From Betaproteobacteria bacterium (lineage in GTDB: Bacteria > Pseudomonadota > Gammaproteobacteria > Burkholderiales > UBA6910): a stretch of 64,000 nucleotides of DNA. Below, piece after piece: positions 44,840 to 52,534 of this stretch. Numbering within the stretch: the first letter of the stretch is position 1; each line of letters opens with the position of its first letter. A program made the position numbers and the translations under genes. Under the pieces are notes generated by a model. That model was not told where the DNA came from, did not search any database, and worked only from the letters and a program-made list of their open reading frames with translations. Where the stretch lies: contig JACPEG010000017.1 in NCBI GenBank assembly GCA_016183615.1, forward strand, positions 40,922 through 104,921, given 5' to 3'.

Positions 44840-45727
44840 TCAGGCCAGGGCGGTTTCCGGCGCGCCGTTCCTTTTCAGGATGCGCTCGGCGGCTTCCACG
44901 GTGTTCCAGATCAGCATGGTCACGGTCATCGGACCGACGCCGCCGGGAACCGGGGTGATGTGGGAGGCCTTCTCCTTGACCTCTTCGAAATCCACGTCGC
45001 CCGCCAGGGTGCCGTCGGGCAGGCGGTTGATGCCGACGTCGATCACCACCGCGCCGCGCTTGACCATGGGCGCGGTGATGAGCCGGGGCTTGCCGGCGGC
45101 CACCACCAGGATGTCGGCGAGGATGGTGTACTGGGCGAGATCGCGGGTCTTGATGTGGCAGATGGAGACCGTGGCCTCTTTCTTGAGCAGCATCAGCGCC
45201 ATCGGCTTGCCCACGATGTTGCTCGCCCCCACCACCACCACGTTCTGGCCCTCGATGCGGATGCCCTCCGATTCGAGCAGCCACTGCACCCCGTAGGGTG
45301 TGCAGGGCGGAAACACCGTATGGTCCTGCCCGATCACCAGCCCGCCCACATTGTAGAGGTGGAAGCCGTCCACGTCCTTTTCCACCGCGATGGTTTCCAG
45401 GATCCGGCGCATGTCCAGGTGGTCCGGCAGCGGCAGCTGCACGATCATGCCGTGGATCTTGGGGCTGGCGTTGAGGGCCTGGATGCGGCGGATCAGGCTA
45501 TCCTGGTCCACGTTTCCGGGAAATTCGTGGACCTCCGAGTGAACCCCCACCTCGGCGCAGGCCTTGGTCTTCTGGCCCACGTACACCTTGGAGGCCGGGT
45601 TGCTGCCCACCAGGATCACCGCCAGCCCCGGCTGCACGCCAAGCGCGCGCAGCCGCTCCACCCGCGGTTTCAGTTCCTGGCGCACCCGCTGCGCCACCGC
45701 CTTGCCGTCGATTATCTTTGCCGTCAT
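44840..45727 (-). CDS. folD: Bifunctional methylene-THF dehydrogenase/methenyl-THF cyclohydrolase
   Basis: 295 residues from ATG 45727; the frame extends upstream into the neighbour without conservation. It interconverts methylene-, methenyl- and 10-formyl-THF using NADP. SNPASKVYVGQKTKACAEVG (with the catalytic Lys), GMIVQLPLPDHLD, and VVVVGASNIVGKPMALMLL are diagnostic. It lies 28 bases after the small membrane gene, at the end of the Rieske oxygenase/ABC operon. That position suggests a role in processing one-carbon units released by the oxygenase. Confidence 0.96.
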   Translation of the reverse strand: MTAKIIDGKAVAQRVRQELKPRVERLRALGVQPGLAVILVGSNPASKVYVGQKTKACAEVGVHSEVHEFPGNVDQDSLIRRIQALNASPKIHGMIVQLPLPDHLDMRRILETIAVEKDVDGFHLYNVGGLVIGQDHTVFPPCTPYGVQWLLESEGIRIEGQNVVVVGASNIVGKPMALMLLKKEATVSICHIKTRDLAQYTILADILVVAAGKPRLITAPMVKRGAVVIDVGINRLPDGTLAGDVDFEEVKEKASHITPVPGGVGPMTVTMLIWNTVEAAERILKRNGAPETALA

Positions 45728-45755
45728 CGCCCTTCCCTCGTTCCGCGCCGGCGCC

Positions 45756-45956
45756 TCACGCACCCGAGCCCCGGAATCCCGCAATCACGAACAGCACCAT
45801 GCTCAACCCCATGAGGACGTAGCCCGCCAGGTTGAGCCGGGCGGCCTGGACCTCGCTCGCCGCCCCGCGCGCCTTCAGCACCGAGGCCAGGGTCGAGGCC
45901 GCCCCTCCCAGAATTGCCAAGCCGACCACCGCTTCCCGCGAGAGCAGCCATTCCAC
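45756..45956 (-). CDS. Small two-helix membrane protein
   Basis: 66 residues with two hydrophobic helices (VVGLAILGGAASTLASVL and LAGYVLMGLSMVLFVIAGF) joined by a short charged linker (KARGAASEVQAARLN). It begins one base after the second ABC ATPase gene and precedes folD by 28 bases, so it belongs to the operon. No family is recognised. It could be an accessory subunit of the transporter, but this is inference from position. Confidence 0.6.
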   Translation of the reverse strand: MEWLLSREAVVGLAILGGAASTLASVLKARGAASEVQAARLNLAGYVLMGLSMVLFVIAGFRGSGA

Positions 45957-45957
45957 G

Positions 45958-46857
45958 CTACGCCCCGGCCTTCGCCTTGCCCATGCGCTTCGAGTAGGCC
46001 TCCACGAAGTCCGCCGCCGCCTTGCTGCCGCCGGTGAAGGATTTCATCGCCTCCTCGTGCAGCAGCGACAGGGCCTGAATCTTCACCTCATTGGCCCGCT
46101 CGCTGTCAAAAATGTCCGCCAGGCGGCGCGGCCGCGGCAGGTCCACCTCGATCACCGCCCGCACCCGGGTCGGAATGTTGCTCATGATGAGCAGCCGGTC
46201 CGCCAGGAAAATCGCCTCGTCGATGTCGGTGGTGACGAAAAAATTGGTGCGGCGGAACTCCTCGTAGAGGCCCGCATAATACTCCCACATCAGCTCCTTG
46301 GACATGGCGTCGAGCCCCCGGAACGGCTCGTCCAGGATCATGACTACGGGATTGTTGATCATGGCCCGGGCCAGCTCGGCGCGCCGCTGCATGCCCCCCG
46401 AGAGCTGGGGCGGATACTTGTCGCGGAACCCGGTGAGGCCCACCTTGTCCAGCAGGAATTTCGCCTGGTCCCGGGCATGCTGCGAATCCTCGCCCCGGGC
46501 CCGTGGACCGTACATGATGTTCTCATAGGTGGTCATCCACGGGAACAGCGCGGTCTCCTGGAACACCACCAGCCGGTCCTTGTTCGGGCCGGTCACCGGC
46601 TTGCCGTCGAGGGTGATGCTGCCCGCGTTGGGCTTCTCGAAACCGGCGAGCATCCGGATCAGCGTGGTCTTGCCGCAGCCCGACGGTCCGATCATGACCG
46701 TGAGCTTGTGGCGCTCGATGGTGAAGGAGCAGTCCCGCACCACGTCCTTGGCGAAGCGCGCGACCCCGTAGGACCTGGAGACGTTCGTGACCTGGATTTC
46801 GCCGGCGTCGGCTCTGGCCTTCACGGCCGACGGGACTTGGTTGTCTAGCGCTGCCAT
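45958..46857 (-). CDS. ABC ATPase of the SsuB/TauB type with missing H-loop histidine
   Basis: 299 residues. Walker A GPSGCGKTT, Q-loop VVFQETALFPW, signature LSGGMQRR and Walker B VVMILDEP are canonical. The switch (H-loop) reads VTTDIDEAIF, where THD is usual, so Thr replaces the His that activates ATP hydrolysis. It also has a C-terminal extension of ~60 residues. In the same operon the other ATPase has an intact H-loop but an altered signature. Together they would give one good and one degenerate ATP site in a heterodimer. The family imports sulfonates, taurine, nitrate or related small anions. Confidence 0.9.
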   Translation of the reverse strand: MAALDNQVPSAVKARADAGEIQVTNVSRSYGVARFAKDVVRDCSFTIERHKLTVMIGPSGCGKTTLIRMLAGFEKPNAGSITLDGKPVTGPNKDRLVVFQETALFPWMTTYENIMYGPRARGEDSQHARDQAKFLLDKVGLTGFRDKYPPQLSGGMQRRAELARAMINNPVVMILDEPFRGLDAMSKELMWEYYAGLYEEFRRTNFFVTTDIDEAIFLADRLLIMSNIPTRVRAVIEVDLPRPRRLADIFDSERANEVKIQALSLLHEEAMKSFTGGSKAAADFVEAYSKRMGKAKAGA

Positions 46858-46876
46858 TCGCCCATTCCCTTTTAAA

Positions 46877-47719
46877 TCACCGCAGCCGCAGCCACGGCGT
46901 GAATATGCCGCCGAACTTGCGCAGCACCTCGCTGCAGATGTAGCCGGCGATGCCGATGGAGATCATGCCCACTACGATCTGCTCGTAGGAACCGCCCACG
47001 TAGGAGTTCCAGATGAAGAATCCCAGCCCGCCCCCGCCCGAGCCGCCGGACTGGCTGCCGCCGCCGGAAATCATTTCGGCCGCCACCACCACTTCCCAGG
47101 TAATCCCCATGCCCACCGCCGCGCCCACCACGATGGAGGGCAGCGTTCCCGGCAGGATGATGCGCCGGAAGATGTCCCAGTCGCTCGCGCCCATGGCCTG
47201 GGCCGCCTGGTAATAGCGGACGTCGATGGAGCGGGCCCCCCCCAGTACATTGATCACCACGGTGTAGAACGCCCCGAGGAAAGTGACGAAGGTGATCGAG
47301 AGCTCCTGGGTGGGCCAGAAGATGATCGAGGCCGGCACCCAGGCCAGGGGCGGGATCGGCCGCAGCACTTCGAACACGGGAAATGCGACGCCCTTGAAAT
47401 TGCGGCTCACCGCCATGGCCAGCCCGAACGGGATGCCGATCGCCATGGCCGAGAGAAACCCGCCCAGCACCCGGAAGAAGCTCATGTACCAGCTCTGCCA
47501 GTAGCCGGCGTCGCCCACCAGCTCGACCCACGCCGCCAGCACCGCGGTCGGCGCCGGCACCTGCCCGACCCAGGGCATAACGAAGCCGACCCACTGTTTT
47601 GAGCGCGACCCGAGCTCCCACAGCACCAGGAAGACGACGATGGACACGATCGCGCGCAACATGCCGCGGCCGAACACCGCGCCCTTGACTTTCTGCAACC
47701 CCTTGCTCATGACGGTCAA
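46877..47719 (-). CDS. ABC permease (SsuC/TauC family)
   Basis: 280 residues, six predicted transmembrane helices with the BPD_transp_1 fold. The EAA loop, which docks the ATPase, is AAQAMGASDWDIFRRIILPG. VLRPIPPLAWVPASIIFW is the conserved middle region. A Gly/Ser-rich insertion (ISGGGSQSGGSGGGGLG) lies in the loop before the last helices and is unusual. The gene overlaps the preceding ATPase by 4 bases and is 19 bases before the next. It probably pairs with the permease domain of 48583-50448. Confidence 0.88.
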   Translation of the reverse strand: MTVMSKGLQKVKGAVFGRGMLRAIVSIVVFLVLWELGSRSKQWVGFVMPWVGQVPAPTAVLAAWVELVGDAGYWQSWYMSFFRVLGGFLSAMAIGIPFGLAMAVSRNFKGVAFPVFEVLRPIPPLAWVPASIIFWPTQELSITFVTFLGAFYTVVINVLGGARSIDVRYYQAAQAMGASDWDIFRRIILPGTLPSIVVGAAVGMGITWEVVVAAEMISGGGSQSGGSGGGGLGFFIWNSYVGGSYEQIVVGMISIGIAGYICSEVLRKFGGIFTPWLRLR

Positions 47720-48582
47720 CCCTCCTTCTCGCCCAGCTCGAAGGCCTTGATCGCCTCCTCGTGGACCGCGCCCAGGGTCTCATCCATGAGCTCCCGGAAG
47801 CGCTTGCTGGTAAGCACGCTGTAATCCCGCGGATGGGGGATGTCCACCTCCAGGATCTTCTTCGGCCGGCACGGGCGGGTGGTCATGACGGCGATGCGGT
47901 GCCCGAGGAAGATCGCCTCGTCCAGATCGTGGGTAATGAAAAAGATCGTGACCTTGTTGCGGTAGTAGATCTCCAGCAGCGCCTCGTGCATCACCGACTT
48001 GGTGAGGGAATCGAGCGCCCGGTAGGGCTCGTCGAACAGCAGCACGCTGGGGTCGTTCATCAGCGCCCGCACGATTTCCACCCGGCGCCGCACCCCGGAG
48101 GAAATCTCGCCCGGGTAATTGTGCTCGGTGCCCGAGAGCCCGGCGTCCGCCATCATGGCGCGCGCCTTGTCGTGGGCTTCCTTTTTCGACATCTTGCCCT
48201 GGACCACGGGCCCGAAGGCCACGTTCTCCAGGTTGGTCTTCCAGGGAAAGAGCGCCCCGTTCTGGAACACCACGATACGGTCCGCCCCCGGGTCGGCCTT
48301 GGGCTTTCCCGGGCCGCACAGCATCTCGCCGTCCAGGTGAATGGAGCCGGAGGTGATGGTGTGGAACCCGGCGATGGCGTTGAGCAGCGTGGTCTTGCCG
48401 CAGCCCGAAGGGCCCACGATCATGCAGATCTCACCGGCCGGAATCTCCAGGCTGCAGTGGTCCACCGCCATTACGGCGGCGCCGTCCGGGTCGTAGATCT
48501 TGACCACGTCCTCGATGCGGATCGCGCCGCGCGCGGCCGCCGGCGGCCTGGTTCGAGTCTCCACAGCAAAGGTCGATGCCAT
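47716..48582 (-). CDS. ABC ATPase of the SsuB/TauB type with altered signature motif
   Basis: 288 residues. Walker A GPSGCGKTT, Q-loop VVFQNGALFPW, Walker B SVLLFDEP and H-loop ITHDLDEAIF are intact. The signature reads ISSGVRRR in place of LSGGxxxR, with Ser for the first Gly. In an ABC dimer the signature of one subunit completes the site of the other, so this change would affect the site formed with the second ATPase (45958-46857), whose H-loop is altered too. Its start codon directly abuts the stop of the fused sensor-permease gene. It probably serves a sulfonate-like import system. Confidence 0.9.
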   Translation of the reverse strand: MASTFAVETRTRPPAAARGAIRIEDVVKIYDPDGAAVMAVDHCSLEIPAGEICMIVGPSGCGKTTLLNAIAGFHTITSGSIHLDGEMLCGPGKPKADPGADRIVVFQNGALFPWKTNLENVAFGPVVQGKMSKKEAHDKARAMMADAGLSGTEHNYPGEISSGVRRRVEIVRALMNDPSVLLFDEPYRALDSLTKSVMHEALLEIYYRNKVTIFFITHDLDEAIFLGHRIAVMTTRPCRPKKILEVDIPHPRDYSVLTSKRFRELMDETLGAVHEEAIKAFELGEKEG

Positions 48583-50448
48583 TTATCGTGCTCCCAGCGC
48601 CAGCTCGCGCACCCGCCATTGCATCATGTAGTCGCCCACGATGCGCACCAGCGCGCTCGTGGTGTAGCCGACGGCCCCCAGCGTCACCATCCCGATCACG
48701 ATGGTGGGATAGCGCACCATCATGTAGGACGAGTTGATGACGTAGCCCAGGCCGTACTGGCCGGACACCATTTCCGCCGCCACCAGCGAGAACCAGGCCA
48801 CCCCCACCGAGATCTGCAGACCGGTGAAGATGAAGGGCATCGCCCCGGGGACGATCACGTGCCCGAACACCTGCCACTTGTTCGCCCCCAGGCAGTAGGC
48901 GGCCCGGGTATAGGATTCATCGATGGATTCCACGCCCAGCATGGTGTTGAGGGCGGTCGCGAAGAAGGAGGCCAGGAAGGTGAGGTAGATCACCGGGGTT
49001 TCCGAGCCCGTGAACATGATGATGGCGAGCGGCACCCAGGCCAGGATGGGGATCGGGCGCAGGGTCTCGAACACCGGGAATACATACTCCCGGAAATTCC
49101 GCGACCAGCCCAGGAACAGCCCGAGAGGCACCCCAAGGCCGGTCGCCAGCAGGAAGGCGATGGCCACCCGCCGGACGCTCACCCAGATGTGCTGGTAGTA
49201 CTCGGAGGTGTATACCGACAGGCCGTAGGTGGGATCGGGGTTGAGCCATTCTTTGACCACTGTAGTGATGCCCGGCATTTCCTTGAAGCGCGGCAGCTGC
49301 CACACCTCCACCGCCAGGTACCAGAAGGCGAGGAACAACCCGAAGCCCGCCACCATCAGGTAGGGCCAGGGGCTTTTCACCCACAGGGCCATGCGGTACA
49401 TGGTGAGCCCCAGCCCCGTGGGCGGCGCTTCCTCCCCGCGCTTGGGGATCTTGAGGACCTGGGCCAGCTCCTCCGGCAGGGTGAAGTCCCGGGTAATCAT
49501 GGTGGCAAAGCGGCTCATCACCACGTCGCCGGTGGCCGGGTCCGATTCGAACAGCCTGATGAGATCGTTGCCGGCCATGCGGATCACCTCCGCCTTCTCC
49601 AGGCAGGTGGTGCTGGCAAGCCGCGCCGGTTGGTCCTTGAGCAGCGCGGCCCAGCCGAATACATCCCCTTCGTTCATGGTCTGGTTGAGGGTGCGGGCGC
49701 CGCTCCCCAGCCCCAGAGCGTGCTCCACTTTCCCCGAGACCATGATGAAGATGTCGTCCGACTGGTCGCCAACCCGGTAGATGATCTCGCCGGGATGGTA
49801 GCGCTCGCGGCGCGAGAGTTTCGCCACCCGCCGCAGCATCTCGTCGGAGACCACCTGGAACGGCATGGTCTTCTTGAGAAGCAGAACCAGGTCGTCCATG
49901 GAGGCGCGGGTAAGCGGCACCTGCTCGACACGCTTGGCCACGCTGAGGACGTGCACCAGCTCCTCGGGCAGCGTGAAATCCTGGGTGATGAGGGTCGAGA
50001 AGCGCGACAGCACGGCGCCGCCGGTGGCCGGGTCGGCTTCGAGCAGACCCACCAACGCGTGGCCGTCGATGCGCAGCAGTTCCGCCCTCTCCGTGCAAGT
50101 CGCCTGGGCCAGGCGGCGGTACTGGTCCTTCATCAGCGCGGACCAGCCGAATACGTCCCCCGGCTTCATGGTCTGGTTGAGGGTACGGGCGCCGCTGCCG
50201 GTGCCCAGGGCGTGGTCCACCCGCCCGGAAACCATGATGTAGAGATCATCCGCAGCGTCCCCGAGCCGGTACAGGACATCGCCGGGGGCGTAGGATTCGC
50301 GTCGCGCCAGCGCCGCGATCCGGCGCAGCGCGTCTTCCGAGGCCTGCTGGAACGGCGCCGTCGTCTTCAGCAGCGCGACCACATCCTCGGTCGAGGTCAG
50401 GCTTCTTACGGAGGAGATATTCTGTGCGCTCAAGGCCGCTCTTCTCAT
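48583..50448 (-). CDS. Two CRP-like sensor domains fused to an ABC permease
   Basis: 621 residues from ATG 50448; an upstream ATG would add 19 residues. Residues ~20-150 and ~185-310 are two cNMP-binding-fold (CRP-like) domains, very similar to each other. After a linker, ~360-615 is a complete SsuC/TauC-type permease with EAA loop AAYCLGANKWQVFGHVIVPG. The phosphate-binding cassettes read GDVFGWSALM (Trp102) and GDVFGWAALL (Trp266), where cAMP/cGMP-binding proteins have FGE(I/L)AL. The following Arg (RLA) is kept. Each domain therefore looks like a sensor for another ligand, placed on the cytoplasmic face to gate the transporter. I know of no characterised example of this architecture. Confidence 0.9.
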   Translation of the reverse strand: MRRAALSAQNISSVRSLTSTEDVVALLKTTAPFQQASEDALRRIAALARRESYAPGDVLYRLGDAADDLYIMVSGRVDHALGTGSGARTLNQTMKPGDVFGWSALMKDQYRRLAQATCTERAELLRIDGHALVGLLEADPATGGAVLSRFSTLITQDFTLPEELVHVLSVAKRVEQVPLTRASMDDLVLLLKKTMPFQVVSDEMLRRVAKLSRRERYHPGEIIYRVGDQSDDIFIMVSGKVEHALGLGSGARTLNQTMNEGDVFGWAALLKDQPARLASTTCLEKAEVIRMAGNDLIRLFESDPATGDVVMSRFATMITRDFTLPEELAQVLKIPKRGEEAPPTGLGLTMYRMALWVKSPWPYLMVAGFGLFLAFWYLAVEVWQLPRFKEMPGITTVVKEWLNPDPTYGLSVYTSEYYQHIWVSVRRVAIAFLLATGLGVPLGLFLGWSRNFREYVFPVFETLRPIPILAWVPLAIIMFTGSETPVIYLTFLASFFATALNTMLGVESIDESYTRAAYCLGANKWQVFGHVIVPGAMPFIFTGLQISVGVAWFSLVAAEMVSGQYGLGYVINSSYMMVRYPTIVIGMVTLGAVGYTTSALVRIVGDYMMQWRVRELALGAR

Positions 50449-50511
50449 ATGCGTTGTAGTCGGATTGCGGAGAATGCGCGGCCCGGGAACTCCAGGCCGC
50501 GCCACACTGCG

Positions 50512-51660
50512 CTACTTGCCCTTGTACTCGGACAGCGGCAAACCCTTCACCTCTCCGATGGGCGCCTTGAGTCCGCGCTCCTTGAGGACCGCCTCGGTGA
50601 ACTCGGGCATCACCGCCTCGGGACGCAGCTTTTCCACGTTGATGCTCTTGATGGTGTGCAGGAACTTCGAGGCCCGGTTGATCAACTCCTGCGCCTCGGG
50701 CGTAATGGTATAGTGGAAAGCATTGCGCACCGGCGCACCGCCTTCGTTCTCGGCGTACCTGGCGAAGAGCGAGGCCCACAACACTTTGTCGGAAAAGCCG
50801 GTGGTCTGCTCCGCCGCCATCTTCACTACTTCCATGGCGTTCCGCGGATCGGCAATGAAGAGTTGCGCGTCCAGCTCGGCGTTGAGCCAGGCCTTGACCA
50901 CGTCCGGGCGCTGCTTGATGAGATCGTAGCGCATGGTGAGGAAACCGGCATCGTTTTCAGCCACCGACGACCCCGAGGCGATGCGCTTGGCGAGCCCTTC
51001 CTGCACGATACGCGAGGCGGTGGGCTCCCAGATCACCGCCGCATCCAGCTTCCCGGCGCGGAATCCGCTGGTGATCACCTCGATGTTCTGGTTGAGGTAC
51101 TCGGACGGCTGAACCTTCTCTTTCTGGAACACCGCCTGGCCGAAGCGGTCGGTACAGCTGCCCTTGGGCACCGCCACTTTTTTCCCGTCCAGCCACTTTA
51201 GCGCTTCCTTGGGATTGGCAAACTTCGGCGCGTCGGTTCGGGCCAGGAACACGTTGCACTGGTCGTGGCCCAAACCGAGATTCGCCACGATGCGGATGTC
51301 GGCCACGTCCTGCTTGGTGGTGGCGACGATCGCCGGCATGTCGCCCTTGTAGCCGATGTGCTGCTTGCCGGCGAGCATGGCGTTGACGATGATGGCGCCC
51401 TGCAAGCCGATCTGGAACTCCACCGTGGAGCCCTTCGGCAGATACTTCTCGTAGAACTTCTTGCCGCGAATGACCACCCCGGACCAGGACTGAGTGTAAT
51501 AGGGCTGGTAGCCCACCACCAGGTTGACGGGCTCTCCGGGCTTGCCGAAGTTGAGGTCTGCGGCATGGGCGGTCGTGGCGCCCATGATGCCCACGGCAGC
51601 GGCGGCCGCGGTCAGGTTCAGCAGGGCCGCCTTCCAGCGGCGATTGAGACAGGCGTTCAT
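50512..51660 (-). CDS. Periplasmic substrate-binding protein of NMT1/SsuA-like family
   Basis: 382 residues from ATG 51660, which has GAGGAGG upstream. The signal peptide ends at THAAD (~34). The mature protein has the type-2 binding-protein fold: VVGYQPYYTQSWSGVVIRGK, then FQIGLQGAIIVNAMLAGKQH, and AAVIWEPTASRIVQEG in the second lobe. This family binds sulfonates, taurine, nitrate, thiamine precursors and similar molecules. It is the only binding protein in the operon, lying between the Rieske oxygenase genes and the transporter genes, so it presumably selects the oxygenase substrate. Confidence 0.88.
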   Translation of the reverse strand: MNACLNRRWKAALLNLTAAAAAVGIMGATTAHAADLNFGKPGEPVNLVVGYQPYYTQSWSGVVIRGKKFYEKYLPKGSTVEFQIGLQGAIIVNAMLAGKQHIGYKGDMPAIVATTKQDVADIRIVANLGLGHDQCNVFLARTDAPKFANPKEALKWLDGKKVAVPKGSCTDRFGQAVFQKEKVQPSEYLNQNIEVITSGFRAGKLDAAVIWEPTASRIVQEGLAKRIASGSSVAENDAGFLTMRYDLIKQRPDVVKAWLNAELDAQLFIADPRNAMEVVKMAAEQTTGFSDKVLWASLFARYAENEGGAPVRNAFHYTITPEAQELINRASKFLHTIKSINVEKLRPEAVMPEFTEAVLKERGLKAPIGEVKGLPLSEYKGK

Positions 51661-51709
51661 AACATCCTCCTCGTGTTGTTGCAGGTTGTCGATCGACACC
51701 ATCCTGTTA

Positions 51710-51736
51710 TCGTTGTACTCCAATCGTTGTACTCCA
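51710..51736. repeat. Short tandem direct repeat (TCGTTGTACTCCA twice)
   Basis: A 13-base unit occurs twice with a 14-base period in the 137-base spacer between the ferredoxin-fusion gene and the binding-protein gene. It could be an operator with two half-sites for an internal promoter or a slippage product. Confidence 0.6.
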
Positions 51737-51797
51737 CTTCCCTGTTTCCTGCGACTTTCTCTCCTTCCGGGCGTCCCTCGGCGGGTCGCCCCGAAAT

Positions 51798-52526
51798 CTA
51801 CTTGGCCCCCGACGCGGCGAGGTAGCGGGTGACCAGCGCCGCCAGCCGCCGCATCACCGCGAACGCGGAGGCGGGATCGGCCTCCAGGAGCTTCAGCACT
51901 TCGCGGCCGTTCACCCGCAGCAGCGAGGACTTTTCCAGGCAGGTGGCGGCGGCGATGCGCTGGGGCTGGTTATCCAGCAGCGCCGCCCAGCCGAACACCT
52001 CGCCCTTGCGCAGCATGAATCCCGCGGGCGTGGTGCGGTCCTCGCGCCCGATCACGAAATTCACCCGCCCGGATTCCAGTACGTACAAATCCTCCACCGG
52101 ATCGCCCACCCGGTACAGGGTCGTTCCCTCGTCGTACTCCTCGCGCCGTGCGATGGCGATGATCCCCTCCAGGGTCTGCCCGTTGATGCCGGCAAAAAGC
52201 TCCGCCATCTTCAGGGCATTGGGCGGCACGATGTAGATGGCTCCGTCCTCCAGCTTCACCTCGAAGTACTCGAGGGGCGCCTCGGCGAGCCCCAGCGCCG
52301 CCCCGGTCTTGATGTCCCACTGCCACAGATGCTGGTGGCAGGTGAGCACCGAGCCGTCGTAGAGCCCCTCGCACAGGGGCACGTCCTGGTGCGGGCAAAT
52401 CGCCTGGTAGGCGTAGTACTGCTCGCCCGAGTGGGCAACCAGCAGCCTCAACCCGCCCTTGGTCTCGCACTGCTTCATGCCGTTGGCGGGAACGTCAGCG
52501 GCGTGACACACGAAGGTTCGCGTCAT
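51798..52526 (-). CDS. Rieske ferredoxin fused to a CRP-like sensor domain
   Basis: 242 residues from ATG 52526. Residues 1-105 are a soluble Rieske 2Fe-2S ferredoxin with ligands Cys44/His46 (CPHQD) and Cys63/His66 (CHQH). Residues ~110-240 are a CRP-like domain with cassette GEVFGWAALL (Trp180) and RIAAATC. It matches the two domains of the fused permease and the lone protein at 63.4 kb. A ferredoxin in this place normally passes electrons from the reductase to the Rieske oxygenase. The attached sensor could switch electron flow on or off. It follows the reductase gene by 8 bases. Confidence 0.9.
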   Translation of the reverse strand: MTRTFVCHAADVPANGMKQCETKGGLRLLVAHSGEQYYAYQAICPHQDVPLCEGLYDGSVLTCHQHLWQWDIKTGAALGLAEAPLEYFEVKLEDGAIYIVPPNALKMAELFAGINGQTLEGIIAIARREEYDEGTTLYRVGDPVEDLYVLESGRVNFVIGREDRTTPAGFMLRKGEVFGWAALLDNQPQRIAAATCLEKSSLLRVNGREVLKLLEADPASAFAVMRRLAALVTRYLAASGAK

Positions 52527-52534
52527 GTCGGACT

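Noticed and set aside
47761..51201. An 1146-codon open frame on the plus strand over the ABC transporter genes
   Set aside because: It crosses three real genes on the opposite strand and shows only low-complexity composition, as expected in GC-rich DNA.
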